Notes under the pieces: model-generated
What the model was told of the DNA's origin: nothing
The model's input: only the letters and a program-made list of their open reading frames with translations
Database searches by the model: none
Source: an uncultured Ideonella sp.
Lineage (GTDB): Bacteria > Pseudomonadota > Gammaproteobacteria > Burkholderiales > Burkholderiaceae
NCBI GenBank assembly: GCA_946479475.1
Contig: CAMLGG010000009.1
Coordinates: 1 to 43,281, forward strand
Reading direction: 5' to 3'
DNA length: 43,281 nt
Part shown: positions 25,206-34,729 of the stretch, one piece after another
How positions within the stretch are numbered: position 1 is the stretch's first letter
Layout: each line of letters begins with the position of its first letter
Program-made: the position numbers and the translations under genes

Positions 25206-26495
25206 ATGCCCCAGGACCCGCTGCTGCCGCCCGGCTACTTCACCGCCGGCGTCGACGAGACCGATCCATTGATAGCCGACGCGATCGGCCGCGAGAAGGT
25301 GCGAACACGGGACGTGATCGAGCTCATCGCCTCGGAGAACATCGTCAGCCGCGCGGTGCTCGACGTGCAGGGCTCGGTGCTGACGAACAAGACCGTCGAG
25401 GGCTACCCGGGCAAGCGCTACCACGCGGGCGCGGTGAACGTCGACGTGGTCGAGAGCACGGCCATCGAACGGGCCTGCCGGCTCTTCGGCTGCCGCTTCG
25501 CGAACGTCCAGCCCCACTCGGGCAGCCAGGCCAATCACGCCGTGCTGCATGCGGTGGCCGCGCCCGGCGACACCATCCTGTCGATGGACCTCAATGCGGG
25601 CGGTCACCTGAGCCACGGCGCCTCGGCGAATGCGAGCAGCCGGTGGTTCAGGATCGTCCATTACGGCGTCCAGCCCGACAGCGGCCTGATCGACTACGAC
25701 CGGGTCGTCGACCTCGCGCGCACCCACCGGCCCAAGCTCGTGATCGCCGGGGGCTCGGCCTACCCGCGCGCGCTGGATTTCGCCGCCTTCCGGCGCGCCG
25801 CCGATGCGGCGGGCGCGAAGCTGCTGGTCGACATGGCGCACTTCGCCGGGCTGGTGGCGGGCGGGGCGCACCCGCATCCCTTCCCCCACGCCGACATCGT
25901 CACCACGACGACCTACAAGTCGCTGCGCGGCCCCCGCGGCGCGCTCATCCTCTGGAACGACGAGGCGCTGCGCAAGCCCCTCAACAACGCCGTTTTCCCC
26001 GGCCTGCAGGGCACGCCCTTTCTCCACATCGTCGCGGCCAAGGCGGTGGCGCTGGGGGAGGCGCTGCGGCCTGAATTCGCGGCCTACGCCCAGGCGGTGC
26101 TGAGGCATGCGCGCACGCTCGCCGGCCGCCTGCAGGGCCATGGCTTCGACCTCGTCGGAGGAGGCACGGACACGCCGCTGATGCTGGTCGACCTGCGTTC
26201 GAAAGGGCTCACCGGCGCACCGGCGGCCCGCAGCCTGGAGAGGGCCGGCCTCATCGCCAACATGAACCCCATCCCCTCCGACGCGGCCGACCTGAAGGTC
26301 ATGTCGGGGCTGAGGTTCGGCGTCTCGGGCGCGACCACGCGCGGCCTGGACGAAGCGGCGTTCGAGAAGATAGGCGACCTGGTCGCCGAGGTCCTCGAAG
26401 CCCTGCGCCACCATCCGGAAGACAACGCGGCAGCCGAGGAGCGGGTCCGCGGCCGCGTTCGAGAAATCGCGGCGGCTCATCCGACCTACCGCTGA
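25206..26495 (+). CDS. Divergent serine hydroxymethyltransferase-like PLP enzyme
   Basis: 429 residues with the SHMT fold throughout: ELIASENIVSRAVLDVQGS, LTNKTVEGYPGKRYHAG, GGHLSHG, LLVDMAHFAGLVAGG, the PLP lysine K238 and the carboxylate-binding arginine in GLRFGVSGATTRG. Two normally invariant positions differ. The residue before the PLP lysine is Tyr (TTTTY-K238-SLRGPRG) where SHMT has His, and the motif KRYYGG reads KRYHAG (H73). SHMT interconverts serine and glycine with tetrahydrofolate; these changes suggest a paralogue with another substrate, perhaps an alpha-methylserine or threonine-aldolase-type reaction. No ordinary glyA is in the window for comparison. Confidence 0.9.
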   Translation: MPQDPLLPPGYFTAGVDETDPLIADAIGREKVRTRDVIELIASENIVSRAVLDVQGSVLTNKTVEGYPGKRYHAGAVNVDVVESTAIERACRLFGCRFANVQPHSGSQANHAVLHAVAAPGDTILSMDLNAGGHLSHGASANASSRWFRIVHYGVQPDSGLIDYDRVVDLARTHRPKLVIAGGSAYPRALDFAAFRRAADAAGAKLLVDMAHFAGLVAGGAHPHPFPHADIVTTTTYKSLRGPRGALILWNDEALRKPLNNAVFPGLQGTPFLHIVAAKAVALGEALRPEFAAYAQAVLRHARTLAGRLQGHGFDLVGGGTDTPLMLVDLRSKGLTGAPAARSLERAGLIANMNPIPSDAADLKVMSGLRFGVSGATTRGLDEAAFEKIGDLVAEVLEALRHHPEDNAAAEERVRGRVREIAAAHPTYR

Positions 26496-26558
26496 CGGCC
26501 GCGGGTGCCCGAGAGCGCCCACCGCCCCAATCGTCAACAAACTTCAAAGAACGGCCCG

Positions 26559-26575
26559 CGGCGGGCAGCCCGCCG
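26559..26575. terminator. Possible hairpin after the hydroxymethyltransferase-like gene
   Basis: CGGCGGGC and GCCCGCCG are separated by one base; the real loop would be larger because terminal pairs cannot close. It lies 64 bp after the stop and 96 bp before the next start, with no T-tract. Confidence 0.3.
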
Positions 26576-26670
26576 GCTTGCACGCACGCGCTCCCCCAAG
26601 CTCGCACGGTTGGCCGGGTGCAGGCGCTGTGCTCGAATGGCCCGTCCCCAGCCGCCGCCGGAGAAGTCCG

Positions 26671-28689
26671 ATGTCCTTGCGCGTTCGTGCCTGCCTGTCC
26701 GCCGTCCTCTGTTCATGGCTCGCGGCGGCGCTGCCGGCCGGGGCGGCCCCGCTGGCCGAACTGCCGGTGCTGCAAAGCGAGGACGGCGTGCTGGACCTGC
26801 TCGTCGTCGCGCGGGCCGAGCCGATCACCACCTTCCCGGCCTTCCAGCCCGAAGGCTGGGTCTACGACATCTGCCCGCGGCCGCTCGACGGCAGCGAGGT
26901 GTGCCCCGCCAAGCCGCCCGGCACCAACCTCTACGGTGGCACGCGGCTTCAGCTGCAGCCGGGCGACACGCTGAAGATGCACCTGGTCAACAAGCTGCCC
27001 GTCGTGCCCGACTCGGAGCATGCGCGCGAGCGAGGCTTCCACTACCTCGGCTCCAACCCGACCAACCTGCACACCCACGGCATGCTGGTCTCGCCGCACT
27101 GGCCGACGCGCAAGTCGCCCACCTACGGCGACAACGTCTTCGTGCTGACGCTGAACCCCGACAACCCGCCGCCGGACGGCGACGACATCCTGCACGGCGA
27201 CGTCCGCTTCGGCTCGACCGACTACGAGATCCGGATTCCCAAGAGCCACCCCTCGGGCCTGTTCTGGATCCACGCGCATACCCACGGGCTCACGCTGAAC
27301 CAGCTCAATGCCGGCCTTTCGGGCGTGATCACCATCGGCCAGCCCTCGGACTACCTGTGCAAGGACGCCGACTGCAGCGCCTTCCTCCAGACCCTGCCGG
27401 TGCGCCACCTCCTGCTGAAGGACGCACAGGTGCTCAAGGAGAACCGCATCCTCACCCAGGCCGTGCCCATGTTCTGCAAGCCCGAGCCGGTGAAGGACGG
27501 CGACACCCGCCAGGGCTCCTGCCCCGGCATGCACGGCGAGCCCAGCGGCGGCGGACGCTGGTTCTTCAGCGTCAACGGGCAGGTCTACCCGCACATCCCC
27601 GTCGCCTCGGGCAACGGCGAGATCTGGCGCATCACCACCGGCTCGGCGACGGTCAGCTACGACCTGGGCCTGCGTGACGACGCGACGGGCCAGGACCTGC
27701 TGATGCAGGTGCTCGCGGTCGACGGCGTGGCCGTCGAGCCCGATGCGAACGCGACGACCGCCGAGCTGCGCACCATGAGCGGCACGCGCATCCAGGCCGT
27801 GCCCTGCCCCGCGGACGTGCCGGGCAGGCTCGCCCACAAGCCGTTGTGCGCCAGCCGCGTGCGCCTGATGCCCAGTTCGCGGGTGGAGCTCTGGGTGGCC
27901 CACCGCGACGCCGCGGGCCGCCTCTCGCCGGCCGGCGACAACGCGGGCGCCACGCTGTACACCGCCCACGTGAAGACCGGCCCGGCCGGCGACCACTGGC
28001 CGGACGTGGACCTCGCCCGCGTCAGCTTCCGCGGTACTGCCGCCGCGAACGCGCCGCAGATGCTTTCGGTGACGGGCGATGCCAATGCCGCCCTGCGAGA
28101 CCCGCGGCGCCTCAGCAGCGAGCTCAAGGCCGGCAACGCGCTGTTCAGGCCCGAGGCCGATTGCCAGCCCCTGGCGCCGGGCCACAAGCGGCGCATCTTC
28201 ATGGGCTTCCTGCCCGGCGGCTTCGTCGAGTTCGGCCTGGGCTACGAGGAGCTCGACGAGAACGGCGTGCCGGTGCCGGGCACCTTCCTGGGCATCGCGC
28301 CCTTCAACCCCGACACGCCCACCGTCTGCGTGCCGCTCGGCCCCGGCAACACGCCCGCCGTCGAGCGCTGGCAGATCGTCAACATCGTGCAGGAGGACCA
28401 CAACTTCCACATGCACCAGACCAAGTTCAGCCTGCTCTCGCGCGACGTGGTCGGCGGCCGCGTGGTGGAGCATCGCGGCGGCGTGCTGCACGACAACGTG
28501 CCGGTGCCGCATGCCGACGGCCTGTGCCGCTCGGTCGACGAGTGGCGCGCCGGCAAGTGCGTCGCGCACCCGGTGGAGCTGGAGATTCCCTTCACCGTGG
28601 CGGGCGATTTCAGCTACCACTGCCACATCGGGGAGCACACCGACGACGGCATGATGGCCCGCATCCGCGTGCGGGCCGACAAGCCGTAG
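26671..28689 (+). CDS. Exported multicopper oxidase
   Basis: 672 residues with a signal peptide (MSLRVRACLSAVLCSWLAAA, then LPAGAAP). All four copper-binding motifs are intact: H134-T-H136-G; H201-A-H203 (followed by T-H-G); H577-NF-H580-M-H582; and H650-C651-H652-x3-H656-x4-M661. Together they supply a type 1 site with axial Met and a type 2/3 cluster that reduces O2 to water. Many extra cysteines (DICPRPLDGSEVCP, DYLCKDADC) suggest surface disulfides. The substrate (Cu(I), Mn(II), phenols or other) cannot be fixed. GGAGAA precedes the ATG at 26671. The gene is convergent with the CHAT protein gene, with only 10 bp between stops. Confidence 0.94.
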   Translation: MSLRVRACLSAVLCSWLAAALPAGAAPLAELPVLQSEDGVLDLLVVARAEPITTFPAFQPEGWVYDICPRPLDGSEVCPAKPPGTNLYGGTRLQLQPGDTLKMHLVNKLPVVPDSEHARERGFHYLGSNPTNLHTHGMLVSPHWPTRKSPTYGDNVFVLTLNPDNPPPDGDDILHGDVRFGSTDYEIRIPKSHPSGLFWIHAHTHGLTLNQLNAGLSGVITIGQPSDYLCKDADCSAFLQTLPVRHLLLKDAQVLKENRILTQAVPMFCKPEPVKDGDTRQGSCPGMHGEPSGGGRWFFSVNGQVYPHIPVASGNGEIWRITTGSATVSYDLGLRDDATGQDLLMQVLAVDGVAVEPDANATTAELRTMSGTRIQAVPCPADVPGRLAHKPLCASRVRLMPSSRVELWVAHRDAAGRLSPAGDNAGATLYTAHVKTGPAGDHWPDVDLARVSFRGTAAANAPQMLSVTGDANAALRDPRRLSSELKAGNALFRPEADCQPLAPGHKRRIFMGFLPGGFVEFGLGYEELDENGVPVPGTFLGIAPFNPDTPTVCVPLGPGNTPAVERWQIVNIVQEDHNFHMHQTKFSLLSRDVVGGRVVEHRGGVLHDNVPVPHADGLCRSVDEWRAGKCVAHPVELEIPFTVAGDFSYHCHIGEHTDDGMMARIRVRADKP

Positions 28690-28699
28690 CCAAGTCACG

Positions 28700-31600
28700 C
28701 TAGCGCTTGCGCGGGCGGGCCGCCGACTTGCGGGGCGCTCGCCCGGCGGCCGGCCGGGAAGCGGATGACGCTGGCGCCTCGGCCGATGGCCGCACCTGCG
28801 GCCGGTCGTTGCGCGGCGCGCGGCCGGGGCGGATGCGCTGCAGCAGCTCCAGCAGGCGACTCGCCACACCGCACAGCGCGGGGTTCGCATCGGCCACGCC
28901 GACGGCGTCGAAGAAGCGCGACAGCAGCTCCATCTGCGAAAGCATCGAGTCGAGCTGCGAAGGCTTGACGGTCACGTTGGCCAGCGCTTCGGCGTAGGCC
29001 GCCGCCAGCTCCTCCAGCACGGCGCGGGCGCCCTCGCCGTCGACGGCCAGGCTGCCGTCGACCAGGCGCTCCACCAGCAGGGCCTCGGGTTGCATCATCG
29101 CGTCCCACGGGCTGGCGCTGTGGCCGAAGCTCTCGGCCGCGTAGCGCCGGCACTCGTGCGCCAGGTCGATCGCGGCCTGCTTCTGCGCCTCGCTTTCCCA
29201 CGGCGTGAGCGCGTCGAGGGCCAGGCGGTTGAGCGCCAGGTAGGCCGAGAACTCGCGGCTGCCGGCACGACACTCGTCGCGGCGATAGGCGGCGATGCTG
29301 GCCTGCAGCGAGCGGCGCAGGCCCTGGGCGGCGCCTTCGGCGAGCTTGAACACCGCCACCTTCTGCGCCGACGTGGCGCCCGGCTCGCGCTGCATCCTCT
29401 CCTGCGCCAGCAGGCGCAGCGCATACAGGTTGGCCTGCCGCTTGTAGGCGCTGCCCAGCAGTGCACTGCGCTCGGGGTTGAACGGCGGGCGATCGCCGCT
29501 GGCCACGAGCTTGTCCAGCGTCTGCAGGCGCTCGATCGCGCCATCGATGAGGCTCTCGGCCGACTCGGCCGGCGCGGCCTGGGCAACCGCGCCGGGCGCC
29601 GGCGGCTCGAAGATCGCGCGCACCTCGTTCCAGGCGATGCGCTCGGCCAGCCGGGCCTCGACGTTGGCCAGCTTCTCGATGTCGTGGATGGGCACCTTGC
29701 CTTCGGCATCCTCGGCCTGCACCGCCCTGGTCAGCGCCTCGCGCGCGCGTTCGAACTCGCCGAGGTCGAACCAGGTGAGGCCGAGCGCCGATTGCACCGT
29801 CGGCACCTCCAGCCAGCCGGCCTGGCAGCGTTCGCTCAGCATCGCTTCGAGCGCGGCCACCTGCGCGCGCGAATCGCGATCGCTCAGTCGGCTGCTGCGG
29901 CGGGCCAGCGTGGCGCGGATGCCGGCCAGTGCGTCCAGCAGTTCCTCGGGCGAGGCGAAGTGATCGTCGTCGCCGTGGTCGCCGCCCTCGGCCTGCGGCT
30001 CGGCGCGCCAGGCCGGGTCGCCATAGGCCTGGAAGGCGCCCCAGGTGATGTCCCGGGCATCGGCCTCGTAGACCGCCTTGCGCGCCTCCAGCACCGCCTC
30101 GCCGAAGGGCTGGCGGCGGCGCAGCAGGCACTCGTAGAAGGTCTCGCCGAACCGGCGCGCGCCTCCGTCGTCGACCGCCCAGCCGGCCACCACCACGCAG
30201 CGAACGCCGATCTCGATCAGCTGCCGGGCGATGCTCGCCGCGAGCTTGTTGCCGGCCCGGCCCACGTCGACCGTCCCGAGATGGCAGCAGTTGAGGAAGA
30301 CCACGTCGGGCACGACCTCCATCGCGTCGATCTCGGCCGCGGTGATGAACAGGCCGTCCGACAGCACCACCCCGCTGCGCCAGCCGCCATCGGGGTGCCG
30401 CATGCCGAAGACGCCGTGCGCGGAGATGTGCAGGATGCGCCAGGGCTGGTGATAGAGCGCCGGCAGGATCGCGTTGGCCGCCTCGCCGCCGATGAGCGGC
30501 CGCACGGTGTAGCCCATCGCGCCGAGCAGGCGCACCACCGCCTCGGCCTCGGCCTGCGCGCCGGGGAGGTCGGGCGGATCGCCGGCGATGGGCGCGCCCG
30601 GCAGCGACAAGGCCTTCGCGAAGCCCTTGACCGACGGATTGCCGATCACCAGCGCCGTGCGTTCGAAGCTCTGCCGCACCTGCCGGCGGAACTCGGTGGA
30701 GACGAGCTGGCGGACGACCGCGGTCCGCAACGAAAGCGGGCGCTTGTCGTCGTCGGTCCTCGTCGGATCGTCGGCGAGCATCAGCTCCCACGGCAGGTTC
30801 GCCGTGGCACGGTCGACCACCAGCACCACCCGGTCCAGCTGGCGGGCGGCGCCCTTGAAGTCGTGGGGCACCATCAGCTGGAACAGCGTGCGGCCGAAGT
30901 CCTCGCTCCACACCTTGTCGTGGATCTGCTCGCGCACCAGCTCCTCGACCAGGCCGGGCTGGCGCTGGTGCAGCTTGGCCTCGGCCCGCGCGCGCTGCCC
31001 GACGTAGACGAAGCGCAGGGTGTCGGCCACCACCGTCGCCGGCGCGCCCGTCGCGGATTCCGGCACCGCCGCCTCGTAGGCCTGCTCGCCGATCGCCCCG
31101 GTGACCATGAGACGCGGCCAGTAGCTGGTGCGCCCGCCGTCGAACAGGCGCTGGCGCATGCCCTCGCCGCGCTCGAGCTGGCGCTGGCAGACCAGCTCGG
31201 TCTGGCGCTGCTCGGCGGCCGCCACCAGGCGCGCCTGGAGGTGGCGCAGCGCGTAGACGGCCGTGATGGCGGTGTCGATGTAGAGCTCGACGATGTCGAG
31301 CCGGGCGACGCGGATGTTCAGCCGCGTGGTCTCGTAGAAGCGCGCGTTACCCTCCATCACGCCGCGCACCAACGCCTCCATCGAGGCCTCGACGGTGAGG
31401 TTGGCCGAGGAGTTGAAGCCCAGCAGGACGGTCGCCAGCGGCACCTCGCGCTCGGCCTTGCCCAGCACGTCGATCACCTGCAGCAGGTAGCGCAAGGTGC
31501 CGGCCACCACGGCTTCCGTGAGCTGCGCGATGCCGAGCGAGCCGTCGAAGGGTCCGAGCCCGGTGACCACCGCGCCGCGCATGCTGCCGCGCAGGCGCTC

Positions 31601-34600
31601 GGCCTCGTTGGGCACGCGCAGCACCACCGTCGCGGTGCCGAGGGGGCCGGCGTACAGGCCCAGGTTCTTGCGCTCGGTGAGGTCGCCGCTCAACAGCTCG
31701 CGGTCGATCAGCGCCTGCGGCCCGGCGATCGGGTCGCGCTCGTAGTGGCCGACCATGATGGGCTGCGAGAGGAAGTGCAGGTCCATCGCCCGCACCCGCA
31801 CCTCCAGCCGGCGCTTGCTGCGCGGCGGCACGCGGTTGCGCGGCGAGCCGCCGAGCAGCATGCGGCCCATGACCTCGGGATCGTCGACGCTCGGCGGGCC
31901 CGCGTCGTAGGCCACCGGCTGCGGCTGCTCGATGGCGCGCACCGCCGGCGGCGTGGTCGACAGCAGGTTGCTCGTACCGGTGATGAGCAGCTGCTTGAGG
32001 GCCGGGAAGTACTCCCTGGTGGCCGGCAGGTCGCCGTGCTCGGCCGGCATGTAGAAGAACTGCCCCACGCCGCCGATGCGGCCGGATTCCCAGGTGACCG
32101 TGCCGTCGCCGTGCGAAGTGCCGACCATCTTCAGCCGGCCGCCCTCCTCGCGCACGCCGCAAGGCGTGTTGCGGGCCACGCCGAAGACGTAGATCGAGAG
32201 CTTCTCGTAGTCGGCGGGCAGCGCGGGACGCGAAGGGCCATCCTGGCGCCAGAGCCACGCGGCCGCGTCCAGCACGTCCTGCTTCGGCCGGCCGACCTGG
32301 CCGTTGCCGAACCAGAAGTCCTTCACCTGGGGCACGAAGGCCTCCCAGGTCGCGGCCTGCTGGTAGTCGTGGAACTCGCCGCCGTCGCTCTGGCCCTGGA
32401 ACATGTCCTTGAAGCCGGGCTTGGGCAGCAGCTGCAGCGCCCCGCGGAAGCCGGCGACGATGTCCAGCACCTCCTGCATGCTGTGCGAGAGATCGAGCCG
32501 CACCAGCATGCGCAGTGTGTCTCCCTTGCCCAGCAGGTTCTCGACCATCGAATGCGCGCCCTGGTGCGGCGTGCCGAGCATCACCAGCCGCGCACCATCT
32601 CGCGCCATCAGCGCATCCATCACCGGCCGTCGCTTGTGGATGCAGGCGCGCACCACCAGCCCGCCCATGCTGTGGGCCAGCAGGCGGATCGGCTGCTGCG
32701 TCTGCTTCATCAGCCGGTCGATGAACTCGCCGAAGCGCTCGCCCAGCACATCGAGCGGCTGGCGCCAGTCGTAGGCGAAGCGCTCGACGCGGTGGCTGTC
32801 GGCGAGAGACTTGCACAGCTCGCCGTAGAACATCTCGAACAGGTCGTCGGCCTCGACGTCGGCCCGGCCCCAGGCGATCTTGGCGAGCCCGCCGGCGGCG
32901 ATGTCGAGCGGATCGAACCACACCCGGTCGCTCTTGCCGGCGCGCAGGTGAGAGCCCATCACGCCGGGCAGCACCACGACGACCGGCTTGTCGGTGGCGA
33001 GCGCCTCGCGGCTGGCTGCGGCGAGCGCGGCCGCGTAGTCCGCCGGGTTCGGCAGCGGGCGGAAGGACTCCAGCGAGGCCGGCTCCTTGTGGACGAGCCA
33101 GTCCCGCAGCGCGATGCGCGTGCCGGTGTTGCTGAAGTAGCGGAAGTGCGAGACATCCGCGCCGCGGTCGAACATCACCCGCGCCCCGACCCGCGGCGCG
33201 ATGCCCGCCAGCATGGCGGTCGTGTTGACCACCAGGTCGTTGTCCTCGCGGTCGAAGATCAGCGTGTCGGTCAGCAGCACGCCCAGGCGCTTGAGCAGGT
33301 TGCCGCCCTCGATGTCGCCTGCGATGACCGACATCGCGATGCCGGCCCTCGCAGGCGCATCGCGCAGCAGCCGCGCCATCGGCGAATCGGGCAGCATGGC
33401 CTCGATGCCGGGCACCAGGTGCGGATTGGTGCGGTTCCTGGCGATCTCGATCACCACCCGCTTGAAGGCCGCGTAGAAGGGGCTGCCGAAGAAGAAGGGC
33501 ACCTGGCCGATCAGCGTGAGCAGGCCCGAGAGGAAGACATCGAAGTTGCCGCTCGCGAGCTTGGTGCCGTTGGCCGGCGAGGCGGTGCGGACGTAGCGCT
33601 CGATCACGAGGCGCTTGGCGCGCAACTCGGCCGCAAGCAGGTGCAGCGTCTTGCGCTGCTCGGCGTAGGCATCGTCCAGCTGGGCGACGATGGCCAGTGA
33701 CTCCGCGCTCGCCGGGTCGAGATCGCCCAGGCCCGGCATGTTCTTCGGGCGTCCGTAGGCCTCGATCAGTGAATCGAAATCGTCCAGGCACACCAGGTCC
33801 GCCACCAGGCCGCCGCGCGAATGCGAGACCAGGCTCACGCGCGCGCCCGCCGGCAGGGCCCGGGCCAGCATCAGCGCGTTGTCGATCGGGCTGGCCGAGA
33901 GGGTGTGGTGCTCGAAGCCGTAGAGGCCGCCGGTGAAATGGCGCTCCAGCGCATTCCACAGGTCGCGGTCGCCCACGCGCAGGTCACCGAAGCTGCCGGG
34001 CGAGCTGGAGCCGGTGCCGTGGACGAAGACGAGCATGGGCTCGCCCCGGGACGCGGCATCCGCCAACTCCTCGGGCCTGGGCTTCTCGAAGCGGTCCTCG
34101 CGCCCGGCGCCGCCGACCCAGTGGTAGAGGCCCGGCTGGTCCACCAGCTTCGACTCCACGGCCCACATCAGGGCCTGGGTGCCGGCCCAGGAGACGCCCA
34201 GGTCCGCCGCCTTCAGGCCCCTCTTCCTCAGCACCTCGAGGGCGGCATCGATGATCGCGTCCTGCGCCTCGCCGGCCACCAGGGTGTAGACCTTGCTGAC
34301 CAGGCCGCCCAGCGCCTCGCCCAGGCCGCGGCCCGGCGCGGCGCCGAGCGCGCGCAGCCTCTCGAGCGGCAGGCCTCCGTCGCCTTCGAGCCAGTCGGGG
34401 TGCGTGCGCTGCAGCGTCTCGCGCAGTTGCGCGGCGCTGGTGACGAGCGTGCCGCCGTCGGCCAGCTCCAGCACGATGAGCTCGTCGTCGCGGACCTCGC
34501 GCTGCACCGACGTGGCCGCGGCTGCGCTGCGGGCGCTGGTGCCGACGTCGAAGGTGGAGGTCGGCCGCAGGTAGCCGGCCGGCAGGAACGGGTCGGGTTG

Positions 34601-34693
34601 GCCGTCGGCCGAGCGGCTGGCGCGCGCCAGCAAGGGCGGCAGGGCCGGCGCTTCCTCGCGGCCGGTGAGCTGGATCTTGATCGTGCGGGCCAT
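28700..34693 (-). CDS. Giant CHAT-protease protein with two alpha/beta-hydrolase (lipase-like) domains
   Basis: 1997 residues, no signal peptide. Hydrolase 1 (about 215-530): VFVHGTGSSSPGSFGDL, nucleophile S292 (SHSRGG), acid D484 or D486 (DNDLVV), and H516 (VSHFRYF). Hydrolase 2 (about 565-900) is LCAT/PGAP1-like: VVVLPGVMGSHLRAG, S675 (AHSMGG), LGTPHQGAHS, D863 (HGDGTV) and H886 (AEHGDL). A region of unknown fold (about 950-1270) follows. The CHAT caspase-like domain (about 1280-1565) has H1426 (HISAHGVFG) and C1470 (FLNCCHLG). The rest is helical and TPR-like, ending in a basic Ala/Pro/Arg tail. All catalytic residues are present. CHAT proteases are often gated effectors; a protease-controlled lipase is an inference. 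AGGAG precedes the ATG. It is the last gene of the operon. Confidence 0.92.
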   Translation of the reverse strand: MARTIKIQLTGREEAPALPPLLARASRSADGQPDPFLPAGYLRPTSTFDVGTSARSAAAATSVQREVRDDELIVLELADGGTLVTSAAQLRETLQRTHPDWLEGDGGLPLERLRALGAAPGRGLGEALGGLVSKVYTLVAGEAQDAIIDAALEVLRKRGLKAADLGVSWAGTQALMWAVESKLVDQPGLYHWVGGAGREDRFEKPRPEELADAASRGEPMLVFVHGTGSSSPGSFGDLRVGDRDLWNALERHFTGGLYGFEHHTLSASPIDNALMLARALPAGARVSLVSHSRGGLVADLVCLDDFDSLIEAYGRPKNMPGLGDLDPASAESLAIVAQLDDAYAEQRKTLHLLAAELRAKRLVIERYVRTASPANGTKLASGNFDVFLSGLLTLIGQVPFFFGSPFYAAFKRVVIEIARNRTNPHLVPGIEAMLPDSPMARLLRDAPARAGIAMSVIAGDIEGGNLLKRLGVLLTDTLIFDREDNDLVVNTTAMLAGIAPRVGARVMFDRGADVSHFRYFSNTGTRIALRDWLVHKEPASLESFRPLPNPADYAAALAAASREALATDKPVVVVLPGVMGSHLRAGKSDRVWFDPLDIAAGGLAKIAWGRADVEADDLFEMFYGELCKSLADSHRVERFAYDWRQPLDVLGERFGEFIDRLMKQTQQPIRLLAHSMGGLVVRACIHKRRPVMDALMARDGARLVMLGTPHQGAHSMVENLLGKGDTLRMLVRLDLSHSMQEVLDIVAGFRGALQLLPKPGFKDMFQGQSDGGEFHDYQQAATWEAFVPQVKDFWFGNGQVGRPKQDVLDAAAWLWRQDGPSRPALPADYEKLSIYVFGVARNTPCGVREEGGRLKMVGTSHGDGTVTWESGRIGGVGQFFYMPAEHGDLPATREYFPALKQLLITGTSNLLSTTPPAVRAIEQPQPVAYDAGPPSVDDPEVMGRMLLGGSPRNRVPPRSKRRLEVRVRAMDLHFLSQPIMVGHYERDPIAGPQALIDRELLSGDLTERKNLGLYAGPLGTATVVLRVPNEAERLRGSMRGAVVTGLGPFDGSLGIAQLTEAVVAGTLRYLLQVIDVLGKAEREVPLATVLLGFNSSANLTVEASMEALVRGVMEGNARFYETTRLNIRVARLDIVELYIDTAITAVYALRHLQARLVAAAEQRQTELVCQRQLERGEGMRQRLFDGGRTSYWPRLMVTGAIGEQAYEAAVPESATGAPATVVADTLRFVYVGQRARAEAKLHQRQPGLVEELVREQIHDKVWSEDFGRTLFQLMVPHDFKGAARQLDRVVLVVDRATANLPWELMLADDPTRTDDDKRPLSLRTAVVRQLVSTEFRRQVRQSFERTALVIGNPSVKGFAKALSLPGAPIAGDPPDLPGAQAEAEAVVRLLGAMGYTVRPLIGGEAANAILPALYHQPWRILHISAHGVFGMRHPDGGWRSGVVLSDGLFITAAEIDAMEVVPDVVFLNCCHLGTVDVGRAGNKLAASIARQLIEIGVRCVVVAGWAVDDGGARRFGETFYECLLRRRQPFGEAVLEARKAVYEADARDITWGAFQAYGDPAWRAEPQAEGGDHGDDDHFASPEELLDALAGIRATLARRSSRLSDRDSRAQVAALEAMLSERCQAGWLEVPTVQSALGLTWFDLGEFERAREALTRAVQAEDAEGKVPIHDIEKLANVEARLAERIAWNEVRAIFEPPAPGAVAQAAPAESAESLIDGAIERLQTLDKLVASGDRPPFNPERSALLGSAYKRQANLYALRLLAQERMQREPGATSAQKVAVFKLAEGAAQGLRRSLQASIAAYRRDECRAGSREFSAYLALNRLALDALTPWESEAQKQAAIDLAHECRRYAAESFGHSASPWDAMMQPEALLVERLVDGSLAVDGEGARAVLEELAAAYAEALANVTVKPSQLDSMLSQMELLSRFFDAVGVADANPALCGVASRLLELLQRIRPGRAPRNDRPQVRPSAEAPASSASRPAAGRAPRKSAARPRKR

Positions 34694-34729
34694 CTCCGGA
34701 CTCCTGACGGCGCCCCGACCAGGGTCGCG

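Noticed and set aside
29090..33700. A 1536-codon open frame on the plus strand opposite the CHAT protein gene
   Set aside because: Its composition is that of a reverse-strand shadow (Arg/His/Val/Gly/Gln-rich, no motifs), whereas the minus strand encodes three recognisable catalytic domains.
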